Below are positions 4,501 through 6,498 of a stretch of DNA of 6,498 bases, piece after piece (within the stretch, counting starts at the first letter, position 1; the number at the start of each line of letters is the position of its first letter). Both the position numbers and the translations under genes were made by a program. The notes under the pieces are model-generated. The model made no database searches. It had not been told where the DNA came from and saw nothing but the letters and a program-made list of their open reading frames with translations. The stretch is from Planctomycetota bacterium (lineage in GTDB: Bacteria; Planctomycetota; UBA1135; GCA-002686595): NCBI GenBank assembly GCA_027623615.1, contig JAQBVH010000196.1, positions 1 to 6,498 on the forward strand, given 5' to 3'.

Positions 4501-6498
4501 ATGCAGCGCGTCACCCCTCTCCTCCTGCTCGTCGCCGGCTGTGCCGGACCCGCCGTCGCCCCCGGGAACCCGGGCGCCCTGACCGGGGTCGCGCCGCTGC
4601 AATCCCTCGGTGCGCTGTCCACCGACTTCGACGTCGAGCACTACCGCATCGAGCTCGCGATCGACGCGCAGCGCCAGGAGATCGCTGGCCGCTGCACGGT
4701 GCGCTTCTTTCCGCTGGTCGACGGGCTGGGGAGTGTCAACTTCGACCTGACCGGGCTCGAGGCGAAGACGGTTGCCGGCGCGGACGGCGCGGAGCTCGAG
4801 TTCGCCCAGTTCGAGGGCAAGCTACGCATCGCGTTGCCGGAGGGCGCCAGGCGTGGTCGGGCGCTTGAGGTCGTGATCAGCTACGGCGGCCATCCCGCCA
4901 GCGGCCTCTGGTTCGGGCGAGGGCAGTGCTCGGCCGGGGGCACTCCCGATGGAGCTCGCGGTTGGTTCCCGGCGCAGGACCACCCTGCGGACCTGGCCAC
5001 GGTCGAGCTCTTGCTCGACCTGCCCGAGGCCTGGATCGGAGCGACGGGCGGGGAGCAGGTCGAGGCGGCCACGCGCGCCGGTCGGCGTCATGAGCGCTGG
5101 CGAATCCACGCTCCACACGCGCCCTTCCGGACCGGGTTCGTCGCAGGCAACTTCCTGCCCCAGGTCGCCGGCGAGCACACCTACCTGCGCGGCCTGCAGG
5201 ACGCCTCCTCAGGTGGGTCCCCCGGACCAGAGCTCGATACCGCCAGCTCGCTGGTCGGTTTCCTCACGGAGCTCACGGGCAAGCTCTATCCGTACCCGAG
5301 CCTCACCCTGGTGGAGCTCACTGGCCGTCCGGCCGGCGCGGGTGCTCCCCTCGGGATCGTCGCGCTCGGGCCCGACGACGACCAACGCACGCAAGACCTC
5401 GTCGGCGGGATCGCCAGGCAGTGGTTCGGTGGCCTCGTGACCTGCGCCGACTGGTCCGAGGCCTGGTTGCAGCATGGCCTCGCCGAGCACGCGGCCGATC
5501 GCTGGACCGAGACGACCCGCGGTCAGGAGGCGGCCCAGATCGTCCGGGACGATCGGATCGCGAGCGCCCTCGCCGCGCACGCTCAGCGCCCGCGGCCCCT
5601 GGTCCATGGCCGCTGCCGTGAGGCCGAGGACCTCTTCGACCTCGACCACCTGGCGGACGGCGGCGCTGCGCGTCTGCACATGCTTCGCCGCATCGTCGGA
5701 GAGGAGGCCTTCTTCGCTGGCTTGCGACGCTTCGTGGCTGAGCACGCCGGAACCAGCGCGCGCACGACCGATCTCTTGCAGGCGCTGGCCGGTGAGGCTG
5801 GCGTCGACCCGCGCGCCTGGTTCGAGGTCGCGGGACAGCCCGCGCTCGAGGTGTTCTGGGCCCACGACCAGGAGCGCGGGCGTGTGCTTCTCAGCGTGAA
5901 CCAGGTGCACGAGATCACGGGCGGGGTGCCCGCGGTGTACGAGTTGCCCCTCGACGTCGACCTCGGACTCGGCACGCAGCGGCGGCGTCACCGCGTGCAA
6001 CTGACCGCCCGTCGAGCGCTGTTCGAGATCCCCGTCGATGCCGCGCCCCGCTGGGTGCTCGTCGATCCGGAGGCCTGGCTGCCCGTGACGATCACCACCC
6101 GCAAGGAGCTGGACGAGTGGCGGGCGATCGCGGAGGAGGCCGGCGTGGTCGGCCGTCGGCGAGCCGTGCGTGCCCTCGCGGAGCCGACCCGCGCAGCAGC
6201 AGGCGAGGAGCGCGCGGCTGGCATCGAACTCCTCATCGGGCGGCTGGCCGTCGACGGGAGCGAGGCCGTGCGCTCGGAGGCTGCGCGTTCCCTCGGAGTC
6301 ATCGGCGGCGACCGCGCGCGGCAAGCGCTCTTGAACTCAGCGACCGACGACCAGGTGAGCGCGGTGCGCGCTCGCGCGCTGCGCAGCCTGTGCGCCGTCG
6401 GCGCCGACCCGGAGCTCGCCCAGCTCGGTCGCACGGGCTACAGGCGCCATGCAACAGCGGATGAGGCCGAGGCCGCAGCGCTGCTCGTCGCCTGCGCG
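4501..6498 (+). CDS. M1 aminopeptidase-like lipoprotein with degenerate active site and HEAT-like repeats (3' end outside window)
   Basis: The frame is open for all 666 codons to the right edge, so the protein is truncated only by the window. Residues 1-14 are a lipoprotein signal with lipobox VAGC (Cys14), predicting a membrane-anchored envelope protein. An M1 N-terminal beta domain follows (DVEHYRIELAID 44-55, GLWFG 135-139, GWFPAQDHPADLATVEL 154-170, AGNF 215-218). The peptidase-like domain shows KLYPYPSLTLVEL (261-273), QWFGGLVT (307-314), WSEAWLQHGLAEH (318-330) and LHMLRRIVGEEAFFAGLRRF (392-411). A beta-sandwich spans about 455-535, and HEAT-like helices run from about 545 onward. The active site is missing: GAMEN aligns to GAGAP (279-283), HExxH to GGIAR (302-306), the third ligand Glu to H325, and the catalytic Tyr to A385. 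The fold is secure from many motifs in order; loss of peptidase activity is inferred. Its role may be binding or scaffolding. ATG 4501 is used here, although TTG 4489 is a real alternative. Confidence 0.9.
   Translation, partial: MQRVTPLLLLVAGCAGPAVAPGNPGALTGVAPLQSLGALSTDFDVEHYRIELAIDAQRQEIAGRCTVRFFPLVDGLGSVNFDLTGLEAKTVAGADGAELEFAQFEGKLRIALPEGARRGRALEVVISYGGHPASGLWFGRGQCSAGGTPDGARGWFPAQDHPADLATVELLLDLPEAWIGATGGEQVEAATRAGRRHERWRIHAPHAPFRTGFVAGNFLPQVAGEHTYLRGLQDASSGGSPGPELDTASSLVGFLTELTGKLYPYPSLTLVELTGRPAGAGAPLGIVALGPDDDQRTQDLVGGIARQWFGGLVTCADWSEAWLQHGLAEHAADRWTETTRGQEAAQIVRDDRIASALAAHAQRPRPLVHGRCREAEDLFDLDHLADGGAARLHMLRRIVGEEAFFAGLRRFVAEHAGTSARTTDLLQALAGEAGVDPRAWFEVAGQPALEVFWAHDQERGRVLLSVNQVHEITGGVPAVYELPLDVDLGLGTQRRRHRVQLTARRALFEIPVDAAPRWVLVDPEAWLPVTITTRKELDEWRAIAEEAGVVGRRRAVRALAEPTRAAAGEERAAGIELLIGRLAVDGSEAVRSEAARSLGVIGGDRARQALLNSATDDQVSAVRARALRSLCAVGADPELAQLGRTGYRRHATADEAEAAALLVACA

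Noticed and set aside
5323..5655. Frameshift or sequencing error as the cause of the missing M1 active site
   Set aside because: Family motifs on both sides of each lost site are in the same frame, and the losses are in-frame substitutions at separate places, which a frameshift cannot produce.
5209..6324. A 371-residue leftward open frame
   Set aside because: It is antisense to the M1-like gene, whose own frame carries many family motifs in order. Long antisense frames are expected at this GC content.

Overview
The window is a GC-rich (roughly two-thirds G+C) stretch of bacterial chromosome with four protein-coding genes in strictly alternating orientation (-, +, -, +). No two neighbours can share a transcript, so each presumably has its own promoter. 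Three of the four products start with export signals. The style (high GC, long exported or lipid-anchored proteins, orphan families, weak or absent Shine-Dalgarno sites) would fit a planctomycete or a similar Gram-negative with a periplasm. That placement is an impression from composition and protein style, not a proof.

Layout. 21-1949 (-): an AGCS-family sodium:alanine/glycine symporter with an unusual exported N-terminal extension. 1950-2177: a divergent intergenic region with no convincing promoter motif. 2178-3488 (+): a secreted zinc metallopeptidase of the gluzincin type (HEFTH motif) from a family without a gene name known to me. 3489-3602: a convergent gap holding a strong hairpin and a second inverted repeat, probably a terminator region. 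3603-4394 (-): a conserved-looking 263-residue cytoplasmic protein of unknown function with a GTG start. 4395-4500: a short divergent gap. 4501-6498 (+): the first 666 codons of a lipoprotein with the fold of an M1 aminopeptidase followed by HEAT-like repeats; it runs off the right edge.

The most notable observation is in the last gene. Its M1 scaffold is clearly recognisable (the DVEHYRI start, the GLWFG and WFPAQDHP motifs, YPYP, QWFG-LVT, LHMLRR), yet each catalytic position I can align is replaced: GAMEN reads GAGAP, HExxH reads GGIAR, the third zinc ligand Glu reads His, and the catalytic Tyr position reads Ala. With an intact frame over at least 666 codons, this looks like a maintained pseudoenzyme rather than a decaying gene.

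How the genes may work together is only inference: a secreted active peptidase, a surface M1-like non-enzymatic protein and an Ala/Gly importer would fit a peptide-scavenging neighbourhood, but alternating strands give no operon support. I see no tRNA, rRNA, CRISPR array, insertion sequence or phage gene.
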